DNA from: Rhodanobacter sp. C05
GTDB lineage: Bacteria > Pseudomonadota > Gammaproteobacteria > Xanthomonadales > Rhodanobacteraceae
NCBI RefSeq assembly: GCF_002001165.1
Contig: NZ_MUNQ01000006.1
Coordinates: forward strand, 310,001-374,000
Reading direction: 5' to 3'
DNA length: 64,000 nucleotides
The notes below the pieces were generated by a model. It made no database searches. It saw nothing but the letters and a program-made list of their open reading frames with translations, and had not been told where the DNA came from. The position numbers were made by a program, and so were the translations under genes. Shown here piece after piece: positions 9,511 to 18,563 of this stretch (within the stretch, counting starts at the first letter, position 1; the number at the start of each line of letters is the position of its first letter).

Positions 9511-9990
9511 TCAGCGCACCCGCTCGACGTGCGCGTCGCCGTTGCAGCCGTCCACATACATCAGCCAGCTGCTCATCAGTGACGGCTTGATCTTGACGAC
9601 GGGGTTGTCGGCGCTCATGCAGGAGGGTGCATCCGAGCTGACCTGCTTCCATACCTGACCATTGTCCAGGGTGAACTGGTCCTGGCCATGCCAGCCGTCG
9701 AAGTGCCCCACGATATGCGCGCTGATCTTGCTGCGTTTTGTCTTGTCGGCATAAAACACCGGCTTGCCGCTGGCGTCGACTAGTTTGGTGGTGACCTTGC
9801 CATGTGTGCTCAGCCAGTTGTCGAGATTGGCCAGCTCCTGCGGCGACAGCTTGTCCAGTCCGGCCGCCTTGAACTCGGCGTCACTCATGCGCTGCTGCAG
9901 ACCGGCGGCCTGCTGGGCGTGCACGGACAGGCCGCACAACGGCAGTACCAGCAGCATGGACAGGATCAGGTGACGGGGACGGATCGGCAT
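9511..9990 (-). CDS. Secreted hypothetical protein
   Basis: This is a 159-residue protein with a clear Sec signal peptide: basic MPIRPRH, then a hydrophobic core, cleavage probably after HAQ at about residue 26. The mature part has a region resembling small Xanthomonadales secreted proteins with a F..GW...DQFTLDNGQVWKQ core, and two cysteines (in SCMS and DGCNG) that may form a disulfide. It is probably periplasmic or outer-membrane associated. I cannot assign a function. It converges on hrpA with 9 bp between the stop codons, so the two transcripts probably overlap. Confidence 0.75.
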   Translation of the reverse strand: MPIRPRHLILSMLLVLPLCGLSVHAQQAAGLQQRMSDAEFKAAGLDKLSPQELANLDNWLSTHGKVTTKLVDASGKPVFYADKTKRSKISAHIVGHFDGWHGQDQFTLDNGQVWKQVSSDAPSCMSADNPVVKIKPSLMSSWLMYVDGCNGDAHVERVR

Positions 9991-10128
9991 GGGTGGGTCC
10001 TCTGGGCGCGATGGATCACGGAACGGAATGATGGTCGATTCTGCGCGGTAAACCGCTCTCAGGCCAAGCGTCGCTCATGCTGGCCGCACTATTCAAGCGC
10101 GTGACGGCCGCCGGTGCATGGCTGCGGC

Positions 10129-10134
10129 TACCAT
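10129..10134 (+). promoter_or_regulatory. Candidate -10 box of relA
   Basis: TACCAT lies 27 nt upstream of the ATG at 10162, in a GGCTACCAT context like other -10 boxes in this window. There is no clear -35 at the standard distance. Confidence 0.3.
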
Positions 10135-10161
10135 AGCGGTCTGTACCGGACATCCTGTTTC

Positions 10162-12285
10162 ATGGCCCGAGCCGTCAAATCCTCCAGCCTGCAGTCGTGG
10201 CGCGATCGTGCCCTCAGCTTGCCGCCACTGCTGGCCGAGGCGCTGCAGGCGTGTGCAGCACATTCCGTTCCCGAGGCCGAATGCGGCGACGTGCTGGATC
10301 TGCTCGGCTTGCTCGGTTGCGATGCGCAGACCCAGGCCGCGGCGCTGTGGTTCGAACTGGCGCGGGTCGATCCGGCGCTGTGGACAGCCAAGGCCCCAAC
10401 CCTTCCCGCCGAGTTGCAGCGGCTGGTCAGCGGGCAGCAGGCGGCCGAGCAGGTGTGGGCGCTGCACGCGCAGCGCTCGCCGGATGGCGCCGCCGAAGGG
10501 TTGCGCCGGCTGTTGCTGGCGATCGTGCGCGACCTGCGCGTGGTGTTCGTGCTGCTGGCGCGGCAGCTGGCTCGCATGCGTGCGGCGGTCACGCTGCCTG
10601 AGCCGGAGCGGGAGGCGCTGGCACGGCTGACACGCGACATCCACGCGCCGCTGGCGAACCGGCTCGGCATCTGGCAGCTGAAGTGGGAACTCGAAGACCT
10701 GGCCTTCCGCTATCTGCAGGCGGACACCTATCGGCGCATTGCGCAACTGCTGGACGAGCGCCGCACCGACCGCGAGACGTTCATCCGCGAATCGCTGGAT
10801 GAACTGGGAAGTGCGCTGCAGGCCGCCGGTATCCATGCCGATCTGGCCGGGCGGCCGAAGCACATCTACTCGATCTGGAAAAAGATGCAGCGCAAGGCGC
10901 TGGAGTTCTCCGACCTGTACGACATCCGCGCGGTTCGTGTGCTGGTCGACAATGTCACTGACTGTTACGCCGCGCTTGGTGTGGTGCATGCACGTTGGCC
11001 GCACCTCCCGGGCGAGTTCGACGACTACATCGCACGGCCCAAGGGCAACGGCTACCAGTCGCTGCATACCGCCGTGCTGGGGCCGGCTGGCAGGACGCTG
11101 GAAGTGCAGATCCGCACCCACGAGATGCATCGTGCGAACGAACTGGGCGTAGCCGCGCACTGGCGTTACAAGGAAGGTGGCAGCGCCGATGCCGAATTCG
11201 AGGCGAAGATCGCCTGGATGCGCAAGCTGCTGGAGCCGCGCGGCGAGGACGACAATGCGCTGGCCGCCGACCTGCACACCGAGCTGCTGGAGGATCGCGT
11301 CTACCTGCTGACGCCCAAGGGTGAGGTGTTCGATCTGGCGCGTGGCGCCACCGTGCTGGACTTTGCCTATCTGGTGCACACGGAAGTCGGCCATCGTTGT
11401 CGCGGCGCCAAGGTCAACGGCCGCATCGTGCCGCTGACGTTCCAGCCGCAGAGCGGCGATCGGGTGGAGATCCTCACCGCCAAGGTGGCTGATCCCAGTC
11501 GCGACTGGCTCTCGCCGCATCACGGCTACCTCAACACGTCGCGTGCGAAGGACAAGGTGCGCGCGTGGTTCCACCGGATCGCCCACGACACCAATCTCGC
11601 GGTCGGCCGCGGGATGTTCGAGCGCGAGTTGAAGCGTCTGGCGCTCTCGACGGCCGACGTGGCGAAGCTGCCGGCGCATTTCCATCTGAAGAACCACGAC
11701 GAATTGCTGATCGCGCTGGCGCTGGGCGAGATCACGCCCGGCCAGATTGCCCGTGTGCTGCAGGAGGCTGCGCAGCCGGTCGAGCCGACGCTGACCCCGG
11801 TCACGGCGCGGGCGACGAGCACGCCCGAGCATGGCGCGCTCAGCATCGAGGGCATCGGCAACCTGTTGACCACGCTGGCGCGTTGCTGCCAGCCGCTGCC
11901 GGGAGATGCCGTTCGCGGCTTCATCACCAAGGGGCGCGGCGTGTCGGTGCATCGCGTCGATTGCGGCAGCCTGGCGCGACTGGCGCGGCGCGATCCGGAT
12001 CGGGTGATCGAGGTCAGCTGGGGACGGGTCGCCGCGAAGGCCTACGAGATCGATATCGAGCTGCGCGGCTACGACCGCAAGGGACTGCAGAAAGATGTCA
12101 CCGGCCTCATCAGCAATGCCGGTACCCATATCATCGCCTCAGCCAGCCGGCTGATCGCGAACACCGGCGAGGTGGAGATGCGCTTCACTCTGCGTGTACG
12201 CGATTTCGACCAGCTGTCGACCCTGCTCGGCAAGCTGCTGGCACTGCCGAATGTGGTCGACGTGCGGCGCGTAGGTACCGGTTGA
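10162..12285 (+). CDS. relA: GTP pyrophosphokinase RelA ((p)ppGpp synthetase I)
   Basis: This 707-residue long RelA/SpoT homologue makes (p)ppGpp from GTP/GDP and ATP on stalled ribosomes. The pseudo-hydrolase region at about 20-170 lacks the HDxxED motif, so it should have no hydrolase activity. The synthetase domain at about 230-340 has RPKHIYSIWKKM and the acidic EFDDY motif (E285 to Y289), the version typical of monofunctional RelA. A TGS domain lies at about 378-440, with helical and conserved-cysteine regions (ARCCQPLPGD) after it and a C-terminal ACT/RRM domain at about 630-705. The start at 10162 (MARAVKSS) is chosen over the upstream frame because the presumed -10 box lies inside that extension. 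Confidence 0.92.
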   Translation: MARAVKSSSLQSWRDRALSLPPLLAEALQACAAHSVPEAECGDVLDLLGLLGCDAQTQAAALWFELARVDPALWTAKAPTLPAELQRLVSGQQAAEQVWALHAQRSPDGAAEGLRRLLLAIVRDLRVVFVLLARQLARMRAAVTLPEPEREALARLTRDIHAPLANRLGIWQLKWELEDLAFRYLQADTYRRIAQLLDERRTDRETFIRESLDELGSALQAAGIHADLAGRPKHIYSIWKKMQRKALEFSDLYDIRAVRVLVDNVTDCYAALGVVHARWPHLPGEFDDYIARPKGNGYQSLHTAVLGPAGRTLEVQIRTHEMHRANELGVAAHWRYKEGGSADAEFEAKIAWMRKLLEPRGEDDNALAADLHTELLEDRVYLLTPKGEVFDLARGATVLDFAYLVHTEVGHRCRGAKVNGRIVPLTFQPQSGDRVEILTAKVADPSRDWLSPHHGYLNTSRAKDKVRAWFHRIAHDTNLAVGRGMFERELKRLALSTADVAKLPAHFHLKNHDELLIALALGEITPGQIARVLQEAAQPVEPTLTPVTARATSTPEHGALSIEGIGNLLTTLARCCQPLPGDAVRGFITKGRGVSVHRVDCGSLARLARRDPDRVIEVSWGRVAAKAYEIDIELRGYDRKGLQKDVTGLISNAGTHIIASASRLIANTGEVEMRFTLRVRDFDQLSTLLGKLLALPNVVDVRRVGTG

Positions 12286-12439
12286 ACTACCGGTATCTCC
12301 GTGAGTCCCAGTCTGGGCAGCCCTGCTTTGCAGATGGGTCGAGATGTGTACGCCGCAAGCTGAACGCCCGTTTCGGCGATGCGAAGCGCGTCGGTGGCCC
12401 GATGCTAAGCTGCATGCGTTGCTTGCACAGACATGGAAC

Positions 12440-14134
12440 ATGAGCGGACGCCGAGACCAGCACGACGCGAATTCACACGGTCGCACCGAACCTACCCTGG
12501 GTGATCTCGATCACCTTGACGCTTCGCCGCGCGCGCCTTCCGGCGATGATCTGCCGCAGGTCAGAATCGAACCACGTCGCCCGCGTGAGCGAACGCCGCC
12601 GGCGCCACGTCGTGGGGGCCGGCGTGGCTGGCTGGTGCCGTTCCTGTTGCTGCTGGTGATCGGAATGGCAGCGGCGCTGTGGGTCAATCAAAGCCGCTTG
12701 CGTGGCATGTTGCCGCGCACCGATTTCAACAATGTGCTGGGACAGGCACAGCAGGCCTTGCAGGCTGGCCATCTGGACGGCCAGGACGGCACCAGTGCGC
12801 GCGAGCTGTTCCAGGCCGCGCTGGCGCTGGAGCCGGACAACGACCGCGCGCGCGCCGGCCTGCGCCAGGTGGGTCAGGCCGAACTGTCCCAGGCCGATGC
12901 CGCGCTGCAGGCTGGCCAGCTCGGCCAGGCTGCACAGCAGGCGGCGGTCGCCCGCGAGTTGCTTGGCGGCGGCAGCGACATCGACCGGCTCGACCAGTCG
13001 ATCAGCAATGCGCGTGCAACACAGGTGCATACCGTGGATCTGGTGGATCGCGCCCAGCAGGCACTGGCCGCCGGCCAGCTGGACGGTCCGCAGGGCGCAG
13101 GTGTGTTGTATCGGCAGATATTGCAGACCGATCCCGGCAACGCGGTGGCGGCACATGGTCTGGATCAGGTGGGTGATGCGCTGGCGGTGCGGGCACGCAA
13201 GGCATTCGATGCGAATGACGGCACCACGGCGAACGCCAGCATCGAGCAGCTCGCCGCCTTGCAGCCAAACAATGGTGCGCTGCCGGCGCTGCGCGCGCTG
13301 CAGGCGCAAGTACGCCAGCAGGACAACACTGAGCTGGATGCGGCACTCAAGCAGGGTCAGGATGCGTTGCGCGCTGGCCGCATCGGCGGTTCCGGGGACG
13401 ACACCGCGCTGGCTCATTTCCAGGCTGCACTGGTGCTGGATCCAGGCAATGCGCAGGCCCGGAGCGGGCTAGGTGATGTGGCGGAGGCGCTGACTGTACA
13501 GGCGAACGCGGCGATCGATGCCGGCGACATGACGCAGGCCGGCAAGTTGCTTGATCAGGCCGCCGCCCTGGCACCGAAATCGGCCGACCTTGCTGCCGCA
13601 CGGGCGCGACTGGCCAGCGCCGCGCGAGCGCCCGGCGCCACGCCGCCGTCGGATGACGACGTTGCAACTCCCGCACCGGCGCCACTGTCACCGCAGCAGA
13701 GCGCCGCGGTGGCACGGCTGGTGCAGCGCGCCCAGATGGCGACACGCAGCGGCAACATCATGATGCCGCCCGGCGACAGTGCGTATGACCTGTATCGCAG
13801 CGCGCTGGCGATCGATGGCAACAACGCCGATGCCATGCAAGGTCTGCAGGGATTGCCGGGCCAGGTCGAGCAACAGTTCAACCAGGATCTCGCCAACGGC
13901 AAGCTGGGGCAGGCCAACGACATGCTGGCGAACCTCGCCGATCTGGCACCGGGTGATGCGGCGCAAGGCGCACTCGGCAACCGGCTGGCATCGGCGTGGC
14001 TGGACCAGGCCGAGCAGCAGCTGTCGAACGGTGATCGTGCGGGTGCCTCGCAGTCGCTTGAGCGAGCCCGCAAGCTGGCACCGAATCACCCGCGCGTGCT
14101 GGATCTGAGCGCGCGCCTGCAGGCCAGTCAGTGA
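12440..14134 (+). CDS. Membrane-anchored tandem-repeat (TPR-like) protein
   Basis: This 564-residue protein has a basic, proline-rich cytoplasmic N-terminus (1-62), one transmembrane helix at about 63-82, and a periplasmic part made of four similar units. The units start near residues 99, 201, 302 and 427. Each opens with a helix like RAQQALAAGQLDG, followed by L(F/Y)..AL..DP.N..A..GL..V and a second TPR-like helix pair. A Pro/Ala linker (396-420) precedes the fourth unit. Such proteins are usually scaffolds in the envelope; a specific role cannot be assigned. The start at 12440 is supported by GGA just upstream. It is followed 7 bp later by the epimerase-like gene, so the two probably share a transcript. 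Confidence 0.75.
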   Translation: MSGRRDQHDANSHGRTEPTLGDLDHLDASPRAPSGDDLPQVRIEPRRPRERTPPAPRRGGRRGWLVPFLLLLVIGMAAALWVNQSRLRGMLPRTDFNNVLGQAQQALQAGHLDGQDGTSARELFQAALALEPDNDRARAGLRQVGQAELSQADAALQAGQLGQAAQQAAVARELLGGGSDIDRLDQSISNARATQVHTVDLVDRAQQALAAGQLDGPQGAGVLYRQILQTDPGNAVAAHGLDQVGDALAVRARKAFDANDGTTANASIEQLAALQPNNGALPALRALQAQVRQQDNTELDAALKQGQDALRAGRIGGSGDDTALAHFQAALVLDPGNAQARSGLGDVAEALTVQANAAIDAGDMTQAGKLLDQAAALAPKSADLAAARARLASAARAPGATPPSDDDVATPAPAPLSPQQSAAVARLVQRAQMATRSGNIMMPPGDSAYDLYRSALAIDGNNADAMQGLQGLPGQVEQQFNQDLANGKLGQANDMLANLADLAPGDAAQGALGNRLASAWLDQAEQQLSNGDRAGASQSLERARKLAPNHPRVLDLSARLQASQ

Positions 14135-14141
14135 GCGCGGA

Positions 14142-14981
14142 ATGACGGTACTGGTCCTTGGCGGCAGCAGTCAGATCGGTCATTTCCTGTTGCCACGACT
14201 GCAAGCCAGCGGCGAGCAAGTGCTGGCACTCAGTCGTCATCCACGGCTGCCGCAGGCCGGCGTCGACTGGCTGCAGGGCGCGCTGCCCAATGCGGTGCCG
14301 GAGCTGCCACCCTTGTCAGCGATCATCAGCTTCGGGCCGTTGTGGGCGCTGGCCGAATGGTTGGCGCTGGCCCCGCTGTGCGACGCGCCACGGGTGATTG
14401 CCACCAGCTCGATGAGCGCCGAGACCAAGCGTGATTCCAGCGTACCAGCCGAGCGTGAGGTCGCGCGCCAGTTGCGTGATGGCGAGGCGGCGCTGGCGGC
14501 GGCCTGTGCCCGCCATGGCTGCGCCTGGACGGTGCTGCGACCGACCCTGATCTACGGTGCCGGGCTGGACAAGAGCCTGACGCCGATTGCGCGGCGTGCG
14601 ATGCGCCTGCGGCTGTTCCCGTTGCCGGCCGGCAGCGGCTTGCGCCAGCCGGTACATGCCGACGATATCGCGCAAGCTGTGCTGGCTGCACTCGAGTGCC
14701 CGGCAGCGGCCGGACGCATCGTGCCGATCGGCGGCGGCGAACGGCTGCCGGCAGCCGCCATGTTTGCACGCGTGCGCCAGAGCCTGCCGCGAGCCACGGT
14801 GCCGCTGCCGTTGCCGGCGTGGCTGTTGCGGCTGGGGCAGCATGCACTGCCGCCGTTGCGTGGTCCGCTGAACCGGCTCGACGCCGATCTGATTGCCGAC
14901 AACGACGAGTTGCAGCGTTTGCTCGGGATCAGTCCGCGGCCGTTCCGTCCCGAATCGTCGATGTGGATGTCGCCCGTGTAG
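14142..14981 (+). CDS. NAD(P)-dependent epimerase/dehydratase-like protein
   Basis: This is a 279-residue extended-SDR protein. The nucleotide-binding motif is visible at the N-terminus (LVLGGSSQIGHFLLPRL), which is a GxxxxxG variant. Further on are an ATSSMSAETK segment, a TVLRPTLIYGAGLD segment typical of nucleoside-diphosphate-sugar epimerases, and QPVHADDIAQAVL. The usual YxxxK pair is not obvious: the Ser-rich stretch is followed by Glu/Arg-rich sequence with no Tyr, so catalytic activity is uncertain. It follows the repeat protein by 7 bp. The substrate is unknown. Confidence 0.75.
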   Translation: MTVLVLGGSSQIGHFLLPRLQASGEQVLALSRHPRLPQAGVDWLQGALPNAVPELPPLSAIISFGPLWALAEWLALAPLCDAPRVIATSSMSAETKRDSSVPAEREVARQLRDGEAALAAACARHGCAWTVLRPTLIYGAGLDKSLTPIARRAMRLRLFPLPAGSGLRQPVHADDIAQAVLAALECPAAAGRIVPIGGGERLPAAAMFARVRQSLPRATVPLPLPAWLLRLGQHALPPLRGPLNRLDADLIADNDELQRLLGISPRPFRPESSMWMSPV

Positions 14982-15053
14982 ACGCGGCCACGTTGCCCTT
15001 GTTCTGCCCTGAAACCGGCCGCGACGTTCATATGCGCGCCGGGGTGCAGGCCC

Positions 15054-15059
15054 TATCAT
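15054..15059 (+). promoter_or_regulatory. Candidate -10 box of mrcB
   Basis: TATCAT lies 9 nt upstream of the TTG at 15069. The predicted transcription start would fall almost on the start codon. There is no clear -35. Confidence 0.35.
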
Positions 15060-15068
15060 CGAACCACT

Positions 15069-17435
15069 TTGCTGCCGGATTCCCCCACGTTGGCCTTACT
15101 GACTCGTACTCGCTCGTTCGTGCATAGCTGCTGGCCGTGGTTGCGTATCCCGTTCTGGATCGGCACGGGCCTGCTGTTCGGCTTCGTGTTGCCATACACG
15201 CTGGTGCTGAACAAGCGCGTGCAGGATCGCTTCAATGACCTGGTCTTCGCTGTGCCCACGCGCGTCTATGCGCGGCCGCTGGCACTGGCTGCCGACACGC
15301 CGATGACACCAGCCGCGCTCGAACTGGAGCTGACCTTCGCCGGCTACAGCCAGGATGGCCATGGCGAGGTGGCCAGCAGCTGGATGAGGCAGGGCACCCG
15401 CTACACGATCTCCTCGCGCGGTTATGCCGGCCCGGATGGTGGCGAGCTGCCCAAGCGCATCCGCGTCACTCTGGGCAGCGGTGTGGTGCAGTCGGTGCAG
15501 GACATCGGTGCCGGCAAGAGCATGGCGCTGGCCCATCTGGATCCGGCACGCATCGCCACGCTGTACGGCGCCAAGCAGGAAGAGCGTCGCTTCGTGCGGC
15601 TGGCCGACGTACCGCCGCTGCTGCTCGGTGGTCTGCAAGCGGTCGAGGATCGCGATTTCAAGCACCACCTGGGCGTCGACTTCAGTGCGATCGCACGTGC
15701 CGCCTTCGCCAACCTGCGCGCCGGGCATACCGTGCAGGGCGGTTCGACGCTGACCCAGCAGCTGGTGCGCAATCTGTTCCTGAACCGCGACCAGAACTTC
15801 ACGCGCAAGATCAACGAAGCGTTGATGTCGATGTTGCTGGAGGCGCATTACAGCAAGGACCGGATTCTCGAGGCCTACGTCAACGACGTGTTCCTCGGTC
15901 AGCAGGGCGATCAGGCGGTGCATGGTTTTGCTGCGGCGTCGGAGTTCTACTTCGGTCGCCGGCTGGAGGATCTGCGGCCGCAGGAGATCGCCTTGCTGGT
16001 CGGCATGGTGAAGGGGCCGAGCTACTACGACCCGCGCCGCGCGCCCGAACGTGCACTGACCCGGCGCAATCTGGTGCTGCAGGAGTTCGTCAGCACGGGT
16101 TTGCTCACCGCAGCACAAGCCAATGCGGCGCAGGCTGCCCCGCTGGATGTCGTCAGCAATGGCCAGTTGCCGCACAATCGCTTCCCGGCCTTCATGCAGC
16201 TGGTACGCACGCAGATCATCAACGATTTCGACGACGATACCCTGAGTCAGGGCAATCTGTCGGTCTTTACCACGCTCGATCCCGCCGCTCAGCTATATGC
16301 AGAGCAGGCGATCACCAGCACCATGAAGGGGCTCGGCAAGCGTGCCGACATGCTGCAGGCGGCAGCCGTGGTAACCGATGCGCAGAGTGGCAGCGTGCTG
16401 GCCGTGGTCGGCAGCAAGATTCCGGGCGACCAGGGCTTCAACCGCGCGCTCGATGCACGGCGCCCGGTCGGTTCGACGATCAAGCCGTTCGTCTACCTGG
16501 TGGCGTTGACCCAGCCCGAGCGCTGGAACCTGGCCAGCCAGCTCGATGACAGTCCGATCAGCATGCGCCAGCCCGATGGCAGCAGCTGGACGCCGCAGAA
16601 CGACGACAACCAGAGTCATGGCCAGGTGCCGATGGTCAATGCGCTGGCGCAGTCGTGGAATCTTGCCAGCATCCGCCTCGGTCTGAGCGTGGGCATACCG
16701 CGAATCAAGGCGTTTCTCGAATCGTTCGGTCTCAGCAACGTCAATCCAGGTCCGTCGCTGCTGATCGGCGCGCTGGATCTGGCGCCGCTGCAACTCACCC
16801 AGCTGTACCAGTATCTGGCGGCCGACGGCCACGCGCTGCCGCTGGTGGCGGTGCGCGGCGTGGTCGACGGCAACGGCCTCACCATCAAGCGTTACCAGGT
16901 GCAGGGCGGCAACGGCGAATATCAGGATGCCGTGCATCTGACTACCTGGGCGATGCAGCAGGTGGCGTTGCGCGGCACCGCGAGCGCGATCGGCAGTTCC
17001 GGACTGGCCTCGTTGCACGCGGCCGGCAAGACCGGCACCAGCAACGACACGCGTGACAGCTGGTTTGCCGGCTTCACCGGCGAACATCTGGCAGTGTTCT
17101 GGATGGGTCGCGACGACAACAAGTCGACCGGTCTGTTCGGCGCCACCGGTGCGCTGCGTGCGTGGCGCGAGCTGTTTGCCAAGTTGCCGACTCAGCCACT
17201 TTCCGCCGCGCCGGCCGCCGGGCTGGAGATGGCATGGATCAACCCGGCCGACGGCAAGCGCACCGAGTCGCAATGCGAAGGCGCGCTGCAGGTTCCGGTG
17301 ATTGCCGGCACACTTTCCAGTGATACCGAAGGCTGCTTCTGGCAGGGTGTGCAGAACCTGTTCGGTGGTGGCGATCACCCAGCCTCCACCAGCAGCGCCA
17401 CGCCTGCCGCAACCGATACTCCTATCCGGAACTGA
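15069..17435 (+). CDS. mrcB: Bifunctional penicillin-binding protein 1b
   Basis: This is a 788-residue class A PBP that polymerises lipid II and cross-links peptidoglycan. One membrane anchor is at about 25-46. A UB2H-like domain is at about 65-150 (YARPLALAADTPMTPAAL), which in E. coli PBP1b binds the activator LpoB. The GT51 domain follows, with the catalytic E193 in EDRDFKHH and GGSTLTQQL near 224-232. The transpeptidase domain has S469-TIK472, S529-W-N531 and KTGT at 654-657. No ATG fits; TTG at 15069 or 15090 are the candidate starts, and neither has a Shine-Dalgarno sequence. A TPR lipoprotein gene starts 2 nt after the stop. Confidence 0.93.
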   Translation: MLPDSPTLALLTRTRSFVHSCWPWLRIPFWIGTGLLFGFVLPYTLVLNKRVQDRFNDLVFAVPTRVYARPLALAADTPMTPAALELELTFAGYSQDGHGEVASSWMRQGTRYTISSRGYAGPDGGELPKRIRVTLGSGVVQSVQDIGAGKSMALAHLDPARIATLYGAKQEERRFVRLADVPPLLLGGLQAVEDRDFKHHLGVDFSAIARAAFANLRAGHTVQGGSTLTQQLVRNLFLNRDQNFTRKINEALMSMLLEAHYSKDRILEAYVNDVFLGQQGDQAVHGFAAASEFYFGRRLEDLRPQEIALLVGMVKGPSYYDPRRAPERALTRRNLVLQEFVSTGLLTAAQANAAQAAPLDVVSNGQLPHNRFPAFMQLVRTQIINDFDDDTLSQGNLSVFTTLDPAAQLYAEQAITSTMKGLGKRADMLQAAAVVTDAQSGSVLAVVGSKIPGDQGFNRALDARRPVGSTIKPFVYLVALTQPERWNLASQLDDSPISMRQPDGSSWTPQNDDNQSHGQVPMVNALAQSWNLASIRLGLSVGIPRIKAFLESFGLSNVNPGPSLLIGALDLAPLQLTQLYQYLAADGHALPLVAVRGVVDGNGLTIKRYQVQGGNGEYQDAVHLTTWAMQQVALRGTASAIGSSGLASLHAAGKTGTSNDTRDSWFAGFTGEHLAVFWMGRDDNKSTGLFGATGALRAWRELFAKLPTQPLSAAPAAGLEMAWINPADGKRTESQCEGALQVPVIAGTLSSDTEGCFWQGVQNLFGGGDHPASTSSATPAATDTPIRN

Positions 17436-17437
17436 CC

Positions 17438-17971
17438 ATGTTGCATCCGTTCAAGCGATTCTCCGCGACTTCCGTACTGCTCGCAGTCAGTCTGCTTGCC
17501 GGCTGCAGTCTGTTCGAGCGGACGCCAGCGCCGGTCACGCCGGCCGCGGTGCCGGATCACGACATGATCGGTGCGATCCACGCCGCCGGCGATCGCGAAA
17601 AATCCATCATCGACGTCAATCCGCTGCGCGATCCCGGTGTGGCCATGTTGCAGGATCAGGCCAGGAATGATGAGCAGGCCGGCCGCTATGCCGACGCGGC
17701 AGCCAAGCTCGACCAGGCACTCAAGCTCAGCCCTGAGTCGCCCGACCTGCTGCAGGAACGCGCGGAAATGGCGATACGCCTGAAGGACTACGCCACCGCC
17801 GAACGGCTCGCCCACCAGTCGTGGTCACTCGGTCCCAGGCTGGGCCCGCTGTGTGCGCGCAACTGGCAGACCGTCGTGGAAATGCGTCTGCAGGCCGGTG
17901 ACGAAGCCGGCGCCGATACCGCGCGCAAGTGGGTGCAGCAGTGCCACAAGGCGGGTGTTTCGCGGTATTGA
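17438..17971 (+). CDS. TPR lipoprotein, probable PBP1b activator (LpoP-like)
   Basis: This is a 177-residue lipoprotein: a signal peptide ends in the lipobox LLAGC with the lipidated Cys at 23. The residue after it is Ser, which predicts sorting to the outer membrane. After a Pro/Ala linker there is a compact TPR domain from about 60 to 175 (YADAAAKLDQALKLSPESP, then YATAERLAHQSWSLGP). Start and stop place it 2 nt behind mrcB, so the two are almost certainly co-transcribed. In Pseudomonas aeruginosa the TPR lipoprotein LpoP activates PBP1b, and such genes often neighbour the PBP1b gene. The functional assignment here is inference from architecture and position. Confidence 0.8.
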   Translation: MLHPFKRFSATSVLLAVSLLAGCSLFERTPAPVTPAAVPDHDMIGAIHAAGDREKSIIDVNPLRDPGVAMLQDQARNDEQAGRYADAAAKLDQALKLSPESPDLLQERAEMAIRLKDYATAERLAHQSWSLGPRLGPLCARNWQTVVEMRLQAGDEAGADTARKWVQQCHKAGVSRY

Positions 17972-18068
17972 GTCAAGGATGCCTGCGGCGGTTCGCTATC
18001 TTGATGTACTCATGCAGTTCTGCGGCGAGTCCGCGCACGCTGCCACGATGCGCATGAAGCGGGTAGCT

Positions 18069-18458
18069 TTAGAACAATGCCCCCAGCAACAGCACGATGC
18101 CAACGATGCTCACTGCCCAGGCCAGGGTGCGTACGTAGGCAACGCCGGCAGCGTACAGCGGCACGTAAACCAACCGGCTCCAGAAGTAGAGCTGCGTACC
18201 GAGCACGGTCATGTTGTCGTGACGCTGCAGCAGATGGCCGGCGAGCACGACGGCGAGGAACAGCGGGAAGGTTTCCAGGAAGTTGGCGCGGGCGCGATCG
18301 AACCGACCGCCGATGCCAGTGAGCGGTGGCAGGACGGCGTCGCGTGCACCTGCGGCCCAACCCAGGCCGCGCTGGCTGACGGAAAAAGTCGCGGCGATCG
18401 CGATCTGCACCAGCCCCAGCACAACACTCCAGCACAGCATGCTCAGTTCGGTCGTCAT
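18069..18458 (-). CDS. MAPEG family membrane protein
   Basis: This 129-residue integral membrane protein has four hydrophobic segments (about 8-25, 50-70, 80-97 and 105-128). The motif RARANFLETFPLF is characteristic of the MAPEG family (membrane-associated eicosanoid/glutathione metabolism) and its bacterial relatives, including the NFxE(T)FPxF core. The start at 18458 is supported by GGGAG 10 nt upstream; the longer frame to 18488 is not. Bacterial members are often of unknown function, some with glutathione transferase activity. It stands alone, divergent from yoaA. Confidence 0.82.
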   Translation of the reverse strand: MTTELSMLCWSVVLGLVQIAIAATFSVSQRGLGWAAGARDAVLPPLTGIGGRFDRARANFLETFPLFLAVVLAGHLLQRHDNMTVLGTQLYFWSRLVYVPLYAAGVAYVRTLAWAVSIVGIVLLLGALF

Positions 18459-18529
18459 GATGCGTTTCTCCCGTGGTGGTGTCGGCATGGTGAAGCATTG
18501 CCATAGCCCATGCCAGTGGATGACCAGGT

Positions 18530-18557
18530 TTGCCGCGTCGACCTACTCGGCCATACT
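18530..18557 (+). promoter_or_regulatory. Candidate promoter of yoaA
   Basis: TTGCCG at 18530-18535 and CATACT at 18552-18557 are separated by 16 nt. The -10 ends only 6 nt before the ATG at 18564, implying a leaderless or near-leaderless mRNA. Confidence 0.4.
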
Positions 18558-18563
18558 TGAGGG

